Part shown: one piece after another, positions 45,268 through 54,934 of the stretch
Position numbering within the stretch: position 1 is the first letter of the stretch
Layout of the letters: each line of letters opens with the position of its first letter
Source: Oxalobacteraceae bacterium OTU3CINTB1
GTDB lineage: Bacteria; Pseudomonadota; Gammaproteobacteria; Burkholderiales; Burkholderiaceae_D
NCBI GenBank assembly: GCA_024123955.1
Contig: CP099652.1
Location: 1,426,001 to 1,490,000, forward strand
Direction: 5' to 3'
DNA length: 64,000 bases
Program-made: the position numbers and the translations under genes
The notes under the pieces: model-generated
Databases searched by the model: none
Seen by the model: the letters and a program-made list of their open reading frames with translations, nothing else
What the model was told of the DNA's origin: nothing

Positions 45268-46476
45268 ATGGCAAAGTTTGATGTGGCAGTAATCGGCGCG
45301 GGCGCAGCCGGCATGATGTGTGCGGCGACGGCGGCCCAGCGCGGCAAGCGCGTGGTGCTGGTCGACCATGCGACCAAGCTGGCCGAGAAAATCCGCATCT
45401 CCGGCGGCGGGCGCTGCAACTTTACCAACATCAATGCCGGTCCGGCCAATTTCCTGTCCGAGAATCCCCACTTCTGCAAGAGCGCCTTGTCGCGCTACAC
45501 GGCCGCCGACTTTGTCGCGCTGGTCAAGAAGCACCGTATCGGTTACCACGAGAAGCATCGCGGCCAGCTGTTCTGCGACGACTCGGCCGAACAGATCATC
45601 GACATGCTCAAGGATGAATGTGCCGCCGGCGACGTCCACTGGTGGATGCCGTGCAAGGTCGAGAGCGTCGCACAAGGCGGCGAGGGTGGCTTTGTCCTGC
45701 AGACCGATAGCGGCACGATCGAAGCCGATAGCGTGGTGATCGCCACCGGCGGCCTGTCGATCCCGAAAATCGGGGCGACCGACTTCGGCTACCGCATCGC
45801 CCAGCAGTTCGAACTGCGCATGGTCGAGCCGCGCCCGGCGCTGGTGCCGCTGACCTTCGACCCGCAAGCGTGGGCGCCGTTCGTTGAAATGGCCGGCATC
45901 GCGCTGGAAGTCGATGTCGAGACCGGTTCCTTCAAGGGCCGCAATCCGACCGGCGGGCGCTTCCGCGAAGATTTGCTGTTCACGCACCGTGGCCTGTCGG
46001 GTCCGGCGATCCTGCAAATTTCCAGCTACTGGACGCCGGGCACGCCGATCGTCATCAACCTGATCCCTGAACTGGACCTGGCCGCTACCTTGATCGAAGG
46101 CAAGGGCACCATCAAGAAGCAGCTGGGCAATGTGCTGTCGCAATGGCTGCCGGCGCGCCTGGCCGAAGGCTTGCTGCTGGCGCACGGCTTCGCGCTGGAC
46201 GCGCGCCTGGCCGACCTGCCCGACGCGCAACTGCGCAAGCTTGGCGCCGCGATCAACCAGTGGACGCTGACGCCGAACGGTTCGGAAGGCTATAAAAAGG
46301 CCGAAGTGACGCGCGGCGGCGTCGATACCCGCGAGCTGTCGCAGCAGACGATGATGGTCAACAAGGTGCCGGGCCTGTACTTCATCGGCGAGGCGGTGGA
46401 CGTCACCGGCTGGCTGGGCGGCTACAATTTCCAGTGGGCGTGGGCATCGGGTGTGGCGGCGGGGCAGTCCGTCTGA
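45268..46476 (+). CDS. FAD/NAD(P)-dependent oxidoreductase, HI0933/YhiN family
   Basis: 402-residue flavoprotein with an N-terminal dinucleotide-binding motif (VIGAGAAGMMCA) and the family-specific SGGGRCNFTN. Middle text ATGGLSIPKIGATDFGYRIAQ and C-terminal VTRGGVDTREL... GLYFIGEAVDVTGWLGGYNFQWAWASG agree with YhiN-type proteins. Reaction not established for the family. Short distance to ybiB suggests a possible common transcript. Confidence 0.92.
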   Translation: MAKFDVAVIGAGAAGMMCAATAAQRGKRVVLVDHATKLAEKIRISGGGRCNFTNINAGPANFLSENPHFCKSALSRYTAADFVALVKKHRIGYHEKHRGQLFCDDSAEQIIDMLKDECAAGDVHWWMPCKVESVAQGGEGGFVLQTDSGTIEADSVVIATGGLSIPKIGATDFGYRIAQQFELRMVEPRPALVPLTFDPQAWAPFVEMAGIALEVDVETGSFKGRNPTGGRFREDLLFTHRGLSGPAILQISSYWTPGTPIVINLIPELDLAATLIEGKGTIKKQLGNVLSQWLPARLAEGLLLAHGFALDARLADLPDAQLRKLGAAINQWTLTPNGSEGYKKAEVTRGGVDTRELSQQTMMVNKVPGLYFIGEAVDVTGWLGGYNFQWAWASGVAAGQSV

Positions 46477-46681
46477 TATACTCGTCGTTCCTGCTGTAGC
46501 GGCGCTTGTGCAATCGTTGAAGTTATAGAAAGATTGCCTCAGGTTGTGTCACTGATGCCGCATTGTTTTTGCAGGGAAAACCACACGACGGGCCGTCCAC
46601 GCGGCCTGTGGGGTTCCATTTTGCTGCAAAAGCTGCTATAGTCTCTTTCTCCCTATAACCTCAAACGGTTTGAATTTTTAC

Positions 46682-46894
46682 ATGACCACTATTCGCCTTA
46701 AAGAAAACGAGCCGTTCGAAGTCGCAATGCGTCGCTTCAAACGCACCATCGAAAAAACCGGTCTGCTGACCGAACTGCGCGCACGCGAGTTCTACGAAAA
46801 GCCAACGGCTGAGCGTAAGCGCAAGCTGGCAGCTGCCGTGAAGCGTCACTACAAGCGCATCCGCAGCCAGCAACTGCCGAAAAAACTGTTCTAA
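46682..46894 (+). CDS. rpsU: 30S ribosomal protein S21
   Basis: 70-residue S21, first gene of the macromolecular synthesis block. [28 protein letters not shown] and the basic C-terminus ([25 protein letters not shown]) are unmistakable. ATG 46682 is the family start; a TTG 12 bases earlier is in frame. No Shine-Dalgarno is visible before it, a common feature of rpsU that links its expression to anti-SD availability. TATAGT at about 46637 is a likely -10. Confidence 0.97.
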   Translation: MTTIRLKENEPFEVAMRRFKRTIEKTGLLTELRAREFYEKPTAERKRKLAAAVKRHYKRIRSQQLPKKLF

Positions 46895-46912
46895 TTCTGC
46901 TTTACGCAGACC

Positions 46913-46988
46913 CAACCCGGCAGCATGGCGCTTGCGCCGCGGGTTGAGTTTTAGAAGATACCCGCTCCGGTCATCCGCAGCGGGTTTT
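46913..46988 (+). terminator. Tandem hairpins between rpsU and yqeY
   Basis: First hairpin: CAACCCG (46913-46919) with CGGGTTG (46940-46946) and an inner GGCGC/GCGCC stem, followed by AGTTTT. Second: ACCCGCT (46960-46966) with AGCGGGT (46979-46985) and an inner CGG/CCG, followed by TTTT. Together they fit the partial terminator that lets rpsU be made in excess over downstream genes. Confidence 0.75.
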
Positions 46989-47025
46989 CGCATTTATACA
47001 CCATCATTTACCGAGGGAAATCCAC

Positions 47026-47475
47026 ATGGGCCTGAGAGAACAAATCACCGAAGACATGAAAAACGCGATGCGCGCCAAGGAAGCGTCGCGCCTGGCCACC
47101 ATCCGCCTGATCCTCGCTGAGATCAAGCGCAAGGAAGTCGACGAGCGTATCGAGGTCAACGACGAGCAGACCGTCGCCATCGTGGAAAAAATGATCAAGC
47201 AGCGCAAGGATTCGATCACCCAGTTCGAAGCCGGCAACCGCCAGGATCTGGCCGACATCGAAAAAGCCGAGCTGGTCGTGCTGACCGCCTACATGCCCGC
47301 CGGCCTGTCGGACGAGGAAATCGCCGCCGAAGTGGCTGCCGCCGTGGCCGCTTCGGGCGCCGCCGGTCCGCAGGACATGGGCAAGGTCATGGCCATCGTC
47401 AAGCCGAAGCTGGCCGGCCGCGCCGACATGACCGTCGTGTCGGCACTGGTCAAGAAGGCGTTGTCCCCGGCATAA
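47026..47475 (+). CDS. yqeY: GatB/YqeY domain protein
   Basis: 149-residue helical protein of the YqeY family, related to the tail of GatB and thought to bind tRNA. LREQITEDMKNAMRAKEASRLATIRLILAEIKRKEVDER and the C-terminal AGPQDMGKVMAIVKPKLAGRADMTVVSALVK are typical. Sits between rpsU and dnaG as in many proteobacteria. Start follows a GAGGG site. Confidence 0.95.
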   Translation: MGLREQITEDMKNAMRAKEASRLATIRLILAEIKRKEVDERIEVNDEQTVAIVEKMIKQRKDSITQFEAGNRQDLADIEKAELVVLTAYMPAGLSDEEIAAEVAAAVAASGAAGPQDMGKVMAIVKPKLAGRADMTVVSALVKKALSPA

Positions 47476-47596
47476 TCTGCGTGCCGCCGGGTTGCTGTAA
47501 CCTGGCGCTGTTTTTACCTCCGCCGTGCCTTGATTCGCATCAAAACCGGATCGGCGCGGCGGTATAGTCTGAAAAATTACCCGACCGCTCAGCCCT

Positions 47597-49393
47597 GTGA
47601 TCCCACAATCTTTTATCTCCGATTTGTTGAACCGCGTCGATATCGTCGACGTTGTCGGACGCTACGTGCAGCTGAAAAAAGGCGGTGCGAATTTCATGGG
47701 CCTGTGCCCGTTCCATAGTGAAAAGTCGCCCAGCTTCACGGTCAGCCCGACCAAACAGTTTTACCATTGCTTCGGCTGCGGCGCCCACGGCACCTCGATC
47801 GGCTTCCTGATCGAATACTCCGGCATGGGCTTTGTCGACGCCGTCAAAGACCTGGCGCAGAACGTCGGCATGGTGGTGCCCGAGCAGGATGACAAGATCC
47901 CGCCGGCGCAACGCGCCCAAATGCAGGCCCAAAGCCTGGCCTTGTCCGACGCGATGACCCAGGCGTGCGACTTTTACCGCGCCCAGCTACGCGGCGCCAC
48001 CGACGCCATCGCCTACCTGAAAAATCGCGGGCTGACCGGCGAAATCGCCGCCCGCTTCGGCCTGGGCTACGCGCCGGCCGGCTGGGACGGCCTGAAAAGC
48101 ATCTTCCCCGACTACGAGGCGGTCGCGCTGGCCGAGGCCGGCCTGGTCATCGACAAGGTCGACGAGGATGGCGGCAACCGCAAACGCTACGACCGCTTCC
48201 GCGAGCGGATCATGTTTCCGATCAAAAACACCAAAGGCCAGGTCATCGCCTTTGGCGGCCGGGTCCTCGACCATGGCGAACCAAAGTACTTGAATTCTCC
48301 GGAAACGCCTTTATTTTCAAAGGGATTCGAGTTGTATGGCTTGTTCGAAGCGCGCCAGGCGATCCGCGACGCGGGTTACGTGCTGGTGACGGAAGGCTAT
48401 ATGGATGTGGTGGCGCTGGCGCAGATGGGGTTCCCGCAAGCGGTGGCGACCCTGGGCACGGCCTGCACCACCCATCATGTACAGAAATTGTTGCGTCAGA
48501 CCGACATGGTGATTTTCAGTTTCGACGGCGACAAGGCCGGCCGCCGCGCCGCACGGCGCGCGCTGGAAGCCTGTCTGCCGCACGTGACGGACAACAAGAC
48601 CATCAAGTTCCTGTTCCTGCCGACCGAGCACGACCCGGACAGCTATGTCCGCGCGCATGGCAAGGAAGCGTTCGAGCAGGAGATCCATGAGGCGATGCCG
48701 CTGTCGCAGTTCCTGATCAAGGAAGTGGTCGGCGAGCATGATTTGCAAAGTCCGGAGGGCAGGGCGCGCGCCCAGTTCGACGCCAAGCCGCTGCTGCAAT
48801 CGATGACGCCGACGGCGTTGCGCCTGCAGATCGTCCGCGGCCTGGCGCAGCTGACGCAGACCACGCCGTCCGAGATCGAGGTGCTGTTCGAGCTGGCCAA
48901 GCCGGTCGCGGTGGCCCGCAAGGCACCGCCCCGCAGCGGGCGTCCGGTGCCGGTCGGGCTGGAATTGCAGATCGTGCGGCTGCTGGTGGCGCATCCGCCG
49001 TTGTCGCTCGATATCGATGCGGCGGCGCTGAAGGCCTTCGAATTCTTCGGCGCCGAGCCGGCCGAACGCCTGGCGCAGCTGGTGGGCGCGGCGCAGGCGA
49101 TGGGCCCGAACGGCAGTTTTGCGGCGTTCGCGCAACATTTGAAGTCGCAGGGAGACGAGTACGACGGCATCATCGCCGAAGTAGTCAAGGAGTCCGAGTC
49201 CGATTTTGATGCGGTGCGGGCGTTCCTGCGCGGAGCGATCCGCCAGGTCAAAAACGACGCCTTGAAGCAGGAATTGAGTCAGTTGTTCGCCGCCGGCCTG
49301 TCATCCGACGAGATTGGCGTGCGCTATCGGGAGCTGACTTCGCAGCAAGACCAACTATTGCGCGAAGCGCAGGCGGAGTTGGCGAACCGATAA
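47597..49393 (+). CDS. dnaG: DNA primase
   Basis: 598-residue primase that lays RNA primers at the replication fork. CHC2 zinc finger with ligands C37, H40, C58 and C61 (CPFHSEKSPSF... HCFGCG), RNA polymerase core with Toprim text VLVTEGYMDVVALAQMGFPQAVATLGTACT and FSFDGDKAGRRAARRALE, and a helical C-terminal DnaB-binding domain. The start is GTG at 47597 without an obvious ribosome site, suggesting low or coupled translation. Third gene of the rpsU block. Confidence 0.96.
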   Translation: MIPQSFISDLLNRVDIVDVVGRYVQLKKGGANFMGLCPFHSEKSPSFTVSPTKQFYHCFGCGAHGTSIGFLIEYSGMGFVDAVKDLAQNVGMVVPEQDDKIPPAQRAQMQAQSLALSDAMTQACDFYRAQLRGATDAIAYLKNRGLTGEIAARFGLGYAPAGWDGLKSIFPDYEAVALAEAGLVIDKVDEDGGNRKRYDRFRERIMFPIKNTKGQVIAFGGRVLDHGEPKYLNSPETPLFSKGFELYGLFEARQAIRDAGYVLVTEGYMDVVALAQMGFPQAVATLGTACTTHHVQKLLRQTDMVIFSFDGDKAGRRAARRALEACLPHVTDNKTIKFLFLPTEHDPDSYVRAHGKEAFEQEIHEAMPLSQFLIKEVVGEHDLQSPEGRARAQFDAKPLLQSMTPTALRLQIVRGLAQLTQTTPSEIEVLFELAKPVAVARKAPPRSGRPVPVGLELQIVRLLVAHPPLSLDIDAAALKAFEFFGAEPAERLAQLVGAAQAMGPNGSFAAFAQHLKSQGDEYDGIIAEVVKESESDFDAVRAFLRGAIRQVKNDALKQELSQLFAAGLSSDEIGVRYRELTSQQDQLLREAQAELANR

Positions 49394-49907
49394 TGTTGCG
49401 GTGCGATGGAGTGGAGTTGCAATGCGTTTTTGGATGTCATCTTTTTGTCATGTTTCCGGCGGGGGAAGTGGGGCTCTTCCCTCTGGATATTGAAAAGTGG
49501 CGTGCTATAATAAAACGCTAAGTGTTGTATCTTTTGGCATCGTTTTTTGTTCAGAGTGTGTTTGTTTTCAGTAAGTTAGGCTCTTGATCGACATGGAAAG
49601 ACGCAGTGTCGGCGGCCAGGGCCAGCTTTGGTTTAGTCGGCGAACCTCCCGTGGGGACGCTATCAGCGGACCTTCTGTTTGCTGTCTAACCTAGTCATGG
49701 TTTCTTGCCCCCACGCACGTGTCCGGATGCAGTAGAATTTTGCCGACAGCGGTGGATTTCTGTGGACGTCGATCGGTCTGACCGGGTGTAAGTAAGTCGT
49801 AGTATTGTCGAACTGCTCGGCAAGTTCGAAGACGTAGGTTCCAAACAAATTGAACCGCAAGAAACTTTATCCTCAATAAGCAAGTCGTTGTGTAATCGAA
49901 AGCGCCT
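49394..49907 (+). promoter_or_regulatory. rpoD promoter and long leader
   Basis: 514 bases between dnaG and rpoD. An extended -10 (TGCTATAAT, 49503-49511) gives rpoD a promoter separate from rpsU-dnaG; the -35 is poor (CTGGAT at the right spacing). The leader would then be almost 400 nt. A 33-codon frame at 49593-49694 lacks a ribosome site. No further gene is supported; the leader may be regulatory. Confidence 0.6.
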
Positions 49908-52154
49908 GTGCCAATCAAGAAACCTGAATCCAAAGCGGCTGCAAAGCCGAGCAAAGTGACCGCCCAATCCGCCAAAACTGCGGACAAGTCGGAAACGCGC
50001 GTCGCCAGCGGCAACCCGCCCGTGGTCAGCCAGACCACGGACGCCGCCACGCTCGCGGCCATCGATACCTCGGGCTACGTGCTGCCATCGGTCAAAGTGC
50101 CGGGCCGGCGCGGGCGCAAACCGAAAGAATTCCAGCCAGAAAACGACGAAGTCGCCGCGCTGAACGCGGTCGAACGCGCCGAGCTCAAGGCCGTCGACAA
50201 GGCCAAGGCCAAGGACCGCAAGGCCAAGGAAAAGGCGTTGCTCAAGGACGCCTTCTCGTCGGACACCGAAGCGACCGAGGAAGAGCTCGAACGCCGCCGC
50301 CAGAAACTCAAGACCCTGATCAAGTTCGGCAAGGAACGCGGCTTCCTCACGTACGCCGAGATCAATGACCACCTGCCAGAGAACATCGTCGATCCGGAAG
50401 CGATCGAGGGCATCATCGGCACCTTCAACGACATGGGCATCGCCGTCTACGAGCACGCGCCGGACGCCGAAACCCTGCTGCTGTCGGACAACGTGGCCAC
50501 CGTCACCAGTGACGACGAAGCCGAGGCCGCCGCCGAGGCGGCGCTGTCGACGGTCGACTCCGATTTCGGCCGCACCACCGACCCGGTCCGCATGTACATG
50601 CGCGAGATGGGCTCGGTCGAGCTGCTGACGCGCGAGGGCGAGATCGAAATCGCCAAGCGCATCGAAGACGGCCTCAAGGACATGATTCAGGCCATCTCCG
50701 CCTGCCCGGTGACGATCGCCGAGATCATCGCCGCCTCCGACCGCATCCGCGCCGACGAAATCAAGATCGACGAGATCGTCGACGGCCTGGTGGATGACAG
50801 CGATGAGGTCGCCGCCGCGCCGGTCGTCGCCGCGCCAGCCGAAGAGGACGACGAGGAAGAGGAAGAGGAAGAAGAGGAAGAAGAGGAAGAGGAAGAAGCG
50901 AGCGCCTCCGGTGCCGCCGGTTTCTCGGCCGAACAGCTCGAAGCGCTGAAGAACGCCGCGCTCGACAAGTTCGACGTCATCTCCACCCAGTTTGACAAGA
51001 TGCGCCGCGCCTTCGAGAAGGAAGGCTATAACTCCAAGGCCTACATCAAGGCCCAGGAAGCGATCTCGTTCGAACTGCTGGGCATCCGCTTCACCGCCAA
51101 GGTGGTCGAAAAGCTGTGCGACACCCTGCGCGGCCAGGTCGACGAAGTGCGCCACATCGAGAAGCAGATCCTTGACGTCGCCGTCAACAAGTGTGGCATG
51201 CCGCGCGCCCACTTCATCAAGGTCTTCCCGGGCAACGAAACCAATCTGGACTGGGTCGACGGCGAAGTCAACGCCGGCCACGCCTACAGCGCCATCCTCG
51301 GCCGCAACATTCCGACGATCAAGGAACTGCAGCAGCGCCTGATCGACCTGCAAGCGCGCGTCGTGCTGCCGCTGCCGGACTTGCGCAACATCAACCGCCA
51401 GATGGCGGCCGGTGAAATGAAGGCGCGCAAGGCCAAGCGCGAAATGACCGAGGCCAACTTGCGTCTGGTGATCTCGATCGCCAAGAAGTACACCAATCGC
51501 GGCCTGCAATTCCTCGACCTGATCCAGGAAGGCAATATCGGCCTGATGAAGGCGGTGGATAAGTTCGAATACCGTCGCGGCTACAAGTTCTCGACTTATG
51601 CGACGTGGTGGATCCGCCAGGCCATCACGCGCTCGATCGCCGACCAGGCGCGCACCATCCGTATTCCGGTGCACATGATCGAAACCATCAACAAGATGAA
51701 CCGTATTTCCCGCCAGATTCTGCAGGAAACCGGTGCCGAGCCGGATCCGGCGACCTTGGCCATCAAGATGGAAATGCCGGAAGATAAGATCCGCAAGATC
51801 ATGAAGATCGCCAAGGAACCGATTTCGATGGAGACGCCGATCGGCGACGACGACGACTCGCACCTGGGCGACTTCATCGAGGACAACAATACGCTGGCGC
51901 CGTCCGACGCGGCGCTGCACGCCTCGATGCGCGGCGTCGTCAAAGATGTGCTCGACTCGCTGACGCCGCGCGAAGCCAAGGTGCTGCGCATGCGCTTCGG
52001 CATCGAAATGTCGACCGACCACACGCTGGAAGAGGTTGGCAAGCAATTCGACGTCACGCGCGAGCGCATTCGTCAGATCGAAGCCAAGGCCCTGCGCAAG
52101 CTGCGTCATCCTAGCCGTTCCGACAAGCTGAAAAGCTTCTTAGAAGGCAACTAA
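49908..52154 (+). CDS. rpoD: RNA polymerase primary sigma factor RpoD
   Basis: 748-residue housekeeping sigma-70. Region 1.1 ([23 protein letters not shown]), region 1.2 ([22 protein letters not shown]), non-conserved insert, regions 2-3 from about residue 514 ([45 protein letters not shown]) and region 4 ([26 protein letters not shown]... [18 protein letters not shown]). The start is GTG. A run of 15 consecutive Glu (residues 316-330) lies in the non-conserved region. It is longer than the E. coli protein because of the N-terminal Lys/Ala tail and acidic insert. Own promoter in the long upstream leader. Confidence 0.97.
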   Translation: MPIKKPESKAAAKPSKVTAQSAKTADKSETRVASGNPPVVSQTTDAATLAAIDTSGYVLPSVKVPGRRGRKPKEFQPENDEVAALNAVERAELKAVDKAKAKDRKAKEKALLKDAFSSDTEATEEELERRRQKLKTLIKFGKERGFLTYAEINDHLPENIVDPEAIEGIIGTFNDMGIAVYEHAPDAETLLLSDNVATVTSDDEAEAAAEAALSTVDSDFGRTTDPVRMYMREMGSVELLTREGEIEIAKRIEDGLKDMIQAISACPVTIAEIIAASDRIRADEIKIDEIVDGLVDDSDEVAAAPVVAAPAEEDDEEEEEEEEEEEEEEEASASGAAGFSAEQLEALKNAALDKFDVISTQFDKMRRAFEKEGYNSKAYIKAQEAISFELLGIRFTAKVVEKLCDTLRGQVDEVRHIEKQILDVAVNKCGMPRAHFIKVFPGNETNLDWVDGEVNAGHAYSAILGRNIPTIKELQQRLIDLQARVVLPLPDLRNINRQMAAGEMKARKAKREMTEANLRLVISIAKKYTNRGLQFLDLIQEGNIGLMKAVDKFEYRRGYKFSTYATWWIRQAITRSIADQARTIRIPVHMIETINKMNRISRQILQETGAEPDPATLAIKMEMPEDKIRKIMKIAKEPISMETPIGDDDDSHLGDFIEDNNTLAPSDAALHASMRGVVKDVLDSLTPREAKVLRMRFGIEMSTDHTLEEVGKQFDVTRERIRQIEAKALRKLRHPSRSDKLKSFLEGN

Positions 52155-52257
52155 GGCTTGACTAGCGGCTGTGCTAGCCCTTATGCTCGCGAGTTCGTTT
52201 TAAAAGCGAGCGCGCGTCGGAGGGGCTAGCCGGTTCCCAGCGCATCAGTAATACCCT

Positions 52258-52336
<79 letters not shown>

Positions 52337-52354
52337 AATTCGGTAAAACAAAAC

Positions 52355-52387
52355 AAAGGGTTAGCAATCATGCTAACCCTTTTTTAT
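52355..52387 (+). terminator. Rho-independent terminator after tRNA
   Basis: AAAGGGTTAGCA (52355-52366), loop ATCA, TGCTAACCCTTT (52371-52382) followed by TTTAT. A 12-bp perfect stem; being nearly symmetric with A-runs on the other side it may also end the convergent vapC transcript. Confidence 0.93.
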
Positions 52388-52415
52388 TTCTTGATGCGGT
52401 ATGAGCGGAATTTCA

Positions 52416-52793
52416 CTAGACAACTTCGACCAATTCCGAATACCCGCTCAAAATGGCATCGGCGGTGAGCAATCGAAGTGGTTCGCACAACGCTTGCGCG
52501 ATCAAGATGCGGTCAAAAGGGTCGCGGTGGATGTCAGGAAGCCGCTCTACAGCGGCAGCATGCTTCGCCGAAATGGCGAGCTCTTTAAAGCCACTGTTGT
52601 CGATCTCCGCCACTAGCTGGTGTACGTCAACTTCCAGCTTGCCAATGCCAGTCTTAATTGTCGCTTCCCATATTGAGGCGCTGCTTACATACACTTCTGA
52701 TGCTGAAACGATCCTGTCCCGAGCTGTTTTCGAAAGTCGAGGATGATCTTGCAGCCACCACAGGTATATGTGCGTGTCTAAAAGAATTCTCAT
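52416..52793 (-). CDS. PIN-domain toxin VapC
   Basis: 125-residue PIN-domain ribonuclease with RILLDTHIYLWWLQ (first Asp), SSASIWEATIKTGIGKL (Glu), HRDPFDRILIAQA (Asp pair) and LLTADAILSGY (Asp), matching the VapC group that pairs with Phd/YefM antitoxins. Its start codon overlaps the antitoxin stop by one base (TAATG), so it is coupled. The gene ends 29 bases from a tRNA terminator, tail-to-tail with the CAT-anticodon tRNA. Confidence 0.9.
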   Translation of the reverse strand: MRILLDTHIYLWWLQDHPRLSKTARDRIVSASEVYVSSASIWEATIKTGIGKLEVDVHQLVAEIDNSGFKELAISAKHAAAVERLPDIHRDPFDRILIAQALCEPLRLLTADAILSGYSELVEVV

Positions 52794-53029
52794 TACCGGC
52801 CTTCAAATGCAGCTTGAAGCTCATCAGGCAAAGGAGAGTCGAAATCGGAAGCGATTTTGATTTTTCCTTTCATCGCACCAGGCTGGCGGACAGGTTTGAA
52901 TGCCGGCATAGGCACCAGCATGGCGGCGGGTTTCCCAGCCTTCGCAATCACGATCTCTTCGCCTTGCGTGACGGCTTCGATCAGTTTCGAGAACTGTGTT
53001 TTGGCATCATGAATATTAATGGTTTGCAT
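52793..53029 (-). CDS. Phd/YefM family antitoxin
   Basis: 78-residue antitoxin: QTINIHDAKTQFSKLIEAVTQGEEIVIAKAGKPAAMLVPM is the classic Phd/YefM N-terminal DNA-binding fold, and the C-terminus (DSPLPDELQAAFEGR) is the toxin-wrapping tail. Encoded directly before the PIN toxin. It would autorepress the promoter in the AT-rich region just upstream, which carries a short CTAGTCTAGTCTAG-type direct repeat near 53055. Confidence 0.9.
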   Translation of the reverse strand: MQTINIHDAKTQFSKLIEAVTQGEEIVIAKAGKPAAMLVPMPAFKPVRQPGAMKGKIKIASDFDSPLPDELQAAFEGR

Positions 53030-53109
53030 GTGATCTTTCCGAGTAGTGAGCTTAGTCTAGTCTAGTCCATCTCGGAGCCGCAGGCAACCTCTGACTCTCG
53101 ATGGGCCCC

Positions 53110-53244
53110 ACCTGTAAGATTATTGGCTATGATTTCATAGCAAATATCCGCTGGCAGATCCAGACCCCTGTGCCTTCCCGGTTCCATACGGCCCCAAAAC
53201 CCCTGCGGACAAAGATCGCGGACAAAAAAGGCGTGTTCAGTCAT
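53110..53244 (-). pseudogene. Inverted N-terminal fragment of a HipA/YjjJ-like gene
   Basis: Read on the minus strand this stretch gives TEHAFFVRDLCPQGFWGRM followed by GLDLPADI. The FxxDLxPQGFxGR text is the hallmark of the segment that normally precedes the kinase domain in HipA-like YjjJ-type proteins. Here it points away from the kinase part, which starts on the plus strand a few bases later. It looks like a piece of the same ancestral gene that was inverted in place. Confidence 0.6.
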
Positions 53245-54043
53245 AGCGGATGGAGAGCGCGCGCAACGCTACCCGAGGATGGCGGAAGAGTCGATGCAAG
53301 GGGAGGCGCCGGGGTCGTTGGCCGGCGGCGAGCAGCCCAAATTCACTGCGGTGGTTAGACGCGGCGATCTTGGCATGCCGGTCGAACATGTCATCGTCAA
53401 ATTCTCGCCGCCGCTCGATATGCCATCCGGGCGGCGTTGGGGAGATTTGCTTGTCTGCGAACATCTCGCGTTGCAGGTGCTGGCTCGCAGTGGCATCGCC
53501 GCAGCAAAAACCGCTATCCTGGAATTCGGCGAGCGCGTGTCCCTGGAGGTGGTTCGTTTCGACCGGGTGGGGCTAAAGGGGCGGCGCCCGATGGCGACCT
53601 TCTCCGCATTGGACGGCGACCTCGGGATGATGGATCAAAGCTGGACCGCCGTCGCGCGCGAGCTTGGCCGTCTAGGCGAATTGCCGGAGCAAGACATTGT
53701 GACGGTCGAGATTCTTGATCTCTTTGGCGCATTAATCGGCAACACCGATAAGCATCACGGAAATATCGCCGTCGCGTGGACGTTTGAGCGTAAGCATCGT
53801 CTGCTTGATGCGTACGACATGCTGCCCATGCTCTACCGTCCAAATGCTCACGGCGAAATTGTTGCGCGCGAATGGACACCGAGCTACATGGGGCGCTTGG
53901 AATTAAGGCACCTATCGAAGTGCCACGACATGGCGATGCAGTTTTGGCGGGACGTACTGGACGACTCACGCATATCGGATGACTTCAAAGGTGTCGCCGG
54001 TCGCCATATGATGGCGCTCCGTCCTTTGGCGCCCGACGCCTAG
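53244..54043 (+). pseudogene. HipA-like serine/threonine kinase, 5'-truncated and rearranged
   Basis: Plus-strand kinase part, open from before 53244 and with a first ATG at 53279 (254 residues). GSLAGGEQPKFTA is the usual ATP-loop lead-in, K41 in VIVKF the ATP lysine, N155-D157...N162 (GNTDKHHGN) the catalytic loop and D180 (AYDMLPM) the metal ligand, so the kinase core is intact to a natural C-terminus. About 100-150 N-terminal residues are missing; part of them lies inverted just upstream. A shortened active protein is possible, but a remnant is more likely. No HipB-like gene is adjacent. Confidence 0.65.
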
Positions 54044-54194
54044 TGACCTCAGGATGTGACATAAGTTCCGTAGGGTAGCTTGGTTTGGATCGCGACAGGA
54101 GCGGGTGGTTGCCCATAAAATCTGACTTGGAATGACGTTTTGGCAGAAGCGCCAGTACGTTGACAGGGCATCAGACAGCGCGGATGATGGGCAG

Positions 54195-54386
54195 ATGGAA
54201 AAGCGTATCGAAAAACTTGAACGCACGCTTGCCGCGATCGAGTTGGACCTCGGAATCCTTAAGGCCACTTCCGCGACCAAGTCGGACCTCGCCGAGGCCA
54301 AGACAACGATTATTTTATGGGTGGTCAGCGCCGTCATACTTGCGCAGATACTGCCTGGCCTGTTGAAGAAGTTTGGAATTATGTAA
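54195..54386 (+). CDS. Small coiled-coil protein with C-terminal membrane span
   Basis: 63-residue protein (84 if the ATG at 54132 is used). MEKRIEKLERTLAAIELDLGILKATSATKSDLAEAKTTI forms a heptad-like helix and IILWVVSAVILAQILPGLL a membrane span. Similar small coiled-coil/anchor proteins accompany mobile or stress-related genes in many proteobacteria; function unknown. Followed by its own terminator. Confidence 0.65.
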   Translation: MEKRIEKLERTLAAIELDLGILKATSATKSDLAEAKTTIILWVVSAVILAQILPGLLKKFGIM

Positions 54387-54391
54387 GAACC

Positions 54392-54413
54392 AGCCCGCTC
54401 CAGCGGGCTTTTT
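54392..54413 (+). terminator. Rho-independent terminator
   Basis: AGCCCGCT (54392-54399), loop CC, AGCGGGCT (54402-54409) with a T-run. Ends the small coiled-coil gene. Confidence 0.9.
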
Positions 54414-54454
54414 CATATATCAACATCTAGTCATCCGCAGCCGGGTGCGGCGCC

Positions 54455-54934
54455 TTAACGCGCCGGCATGATTTCTTTCCTGAACCAGTCATCGAGCATC
54501 TGTTTATCGTGCCCGTACAGGTCCTGGTTATAGCTGCGTGACCCCATCAAATAGTTCGGATCGGACAATTCGCGGTCGCCGCTGCGCAGCACTTTGCCGT
54601 CCTGTTCGATGCTGAAGCGCAGATGCATCCTCGGCCAGTCCGCCTGGCCCTTCATCACGCGGATATCCCGCACCGGCACCCTCGGAAAAACATCGCCGGC
54701 CAGATCGATATCGATGAATTCGACCTTCAGTTGCTGGCCTTCCGGCAGCTGGGACGCCAGCTGATTGAGGTGATCGCGGAAAATCATTTCCATCGATTCG
54801 CGGTCGGAAGCGAAGCGCGGCACATCGGTCATTTTTTCGGGATTGATATAGGTGACCGTCGCCGCCGCCGATGCGCTGGCGCTGGCCAGCAGAAACACGG
54901 CAACCGTTCCGACGTTACGGATGAACTTACTCAT
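54455..54934 (-). CDS. DUF3016 domain exported protein
   Basis: 159-residue protein with signal peptide (VGTVAVFLLASASASAA) and a DUF3016 domain: TVTYINPEKMTDVPRFASDRESMEMIFRDHLNQLASQLPEGQQLKVEFIDIDLAGDV. Periplasmic or lipoprotein-like location; role unknown. ATG 54934 is favoured because AAAGGA lies 10 bases upstream; ATG 54943 would place that site too close. Divergent from the LysE-family gene. Confidence 0.85.
   Translation of the reverse strand: MSKFIRNVGTVAVFLLASASASAAATVTYINPEKMTDVPRFASDRESMEMIFRDHLNQLASQLPEGQQLKVEFIDIDLAGDVFPRVPVRDIRVMKGQADWPRMHLRFSIEQDGKVLRSGDRELSDPNYLMGSRSYNQDLYGHDKQMLDDWFRKEIMPAR

Noticed and set aside
49593..49694. 33-codon frame in the rpoD leader
   Set aside because: No ribosome site, no recognisable product and no independent support.
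49695..52109. 804-codon minus-strand open frame
   Set aside because: Antisense to rpoD; long Leu/Asp/Arg-rich shadow of the conserved sigma factor.
53101..53358. 85-codon plus-strand frame before the HipA-like kinase
   Set aside because: It has no recognisable content in this frame; the minus-strand reading of the same DNA carries the HipA-type motif.
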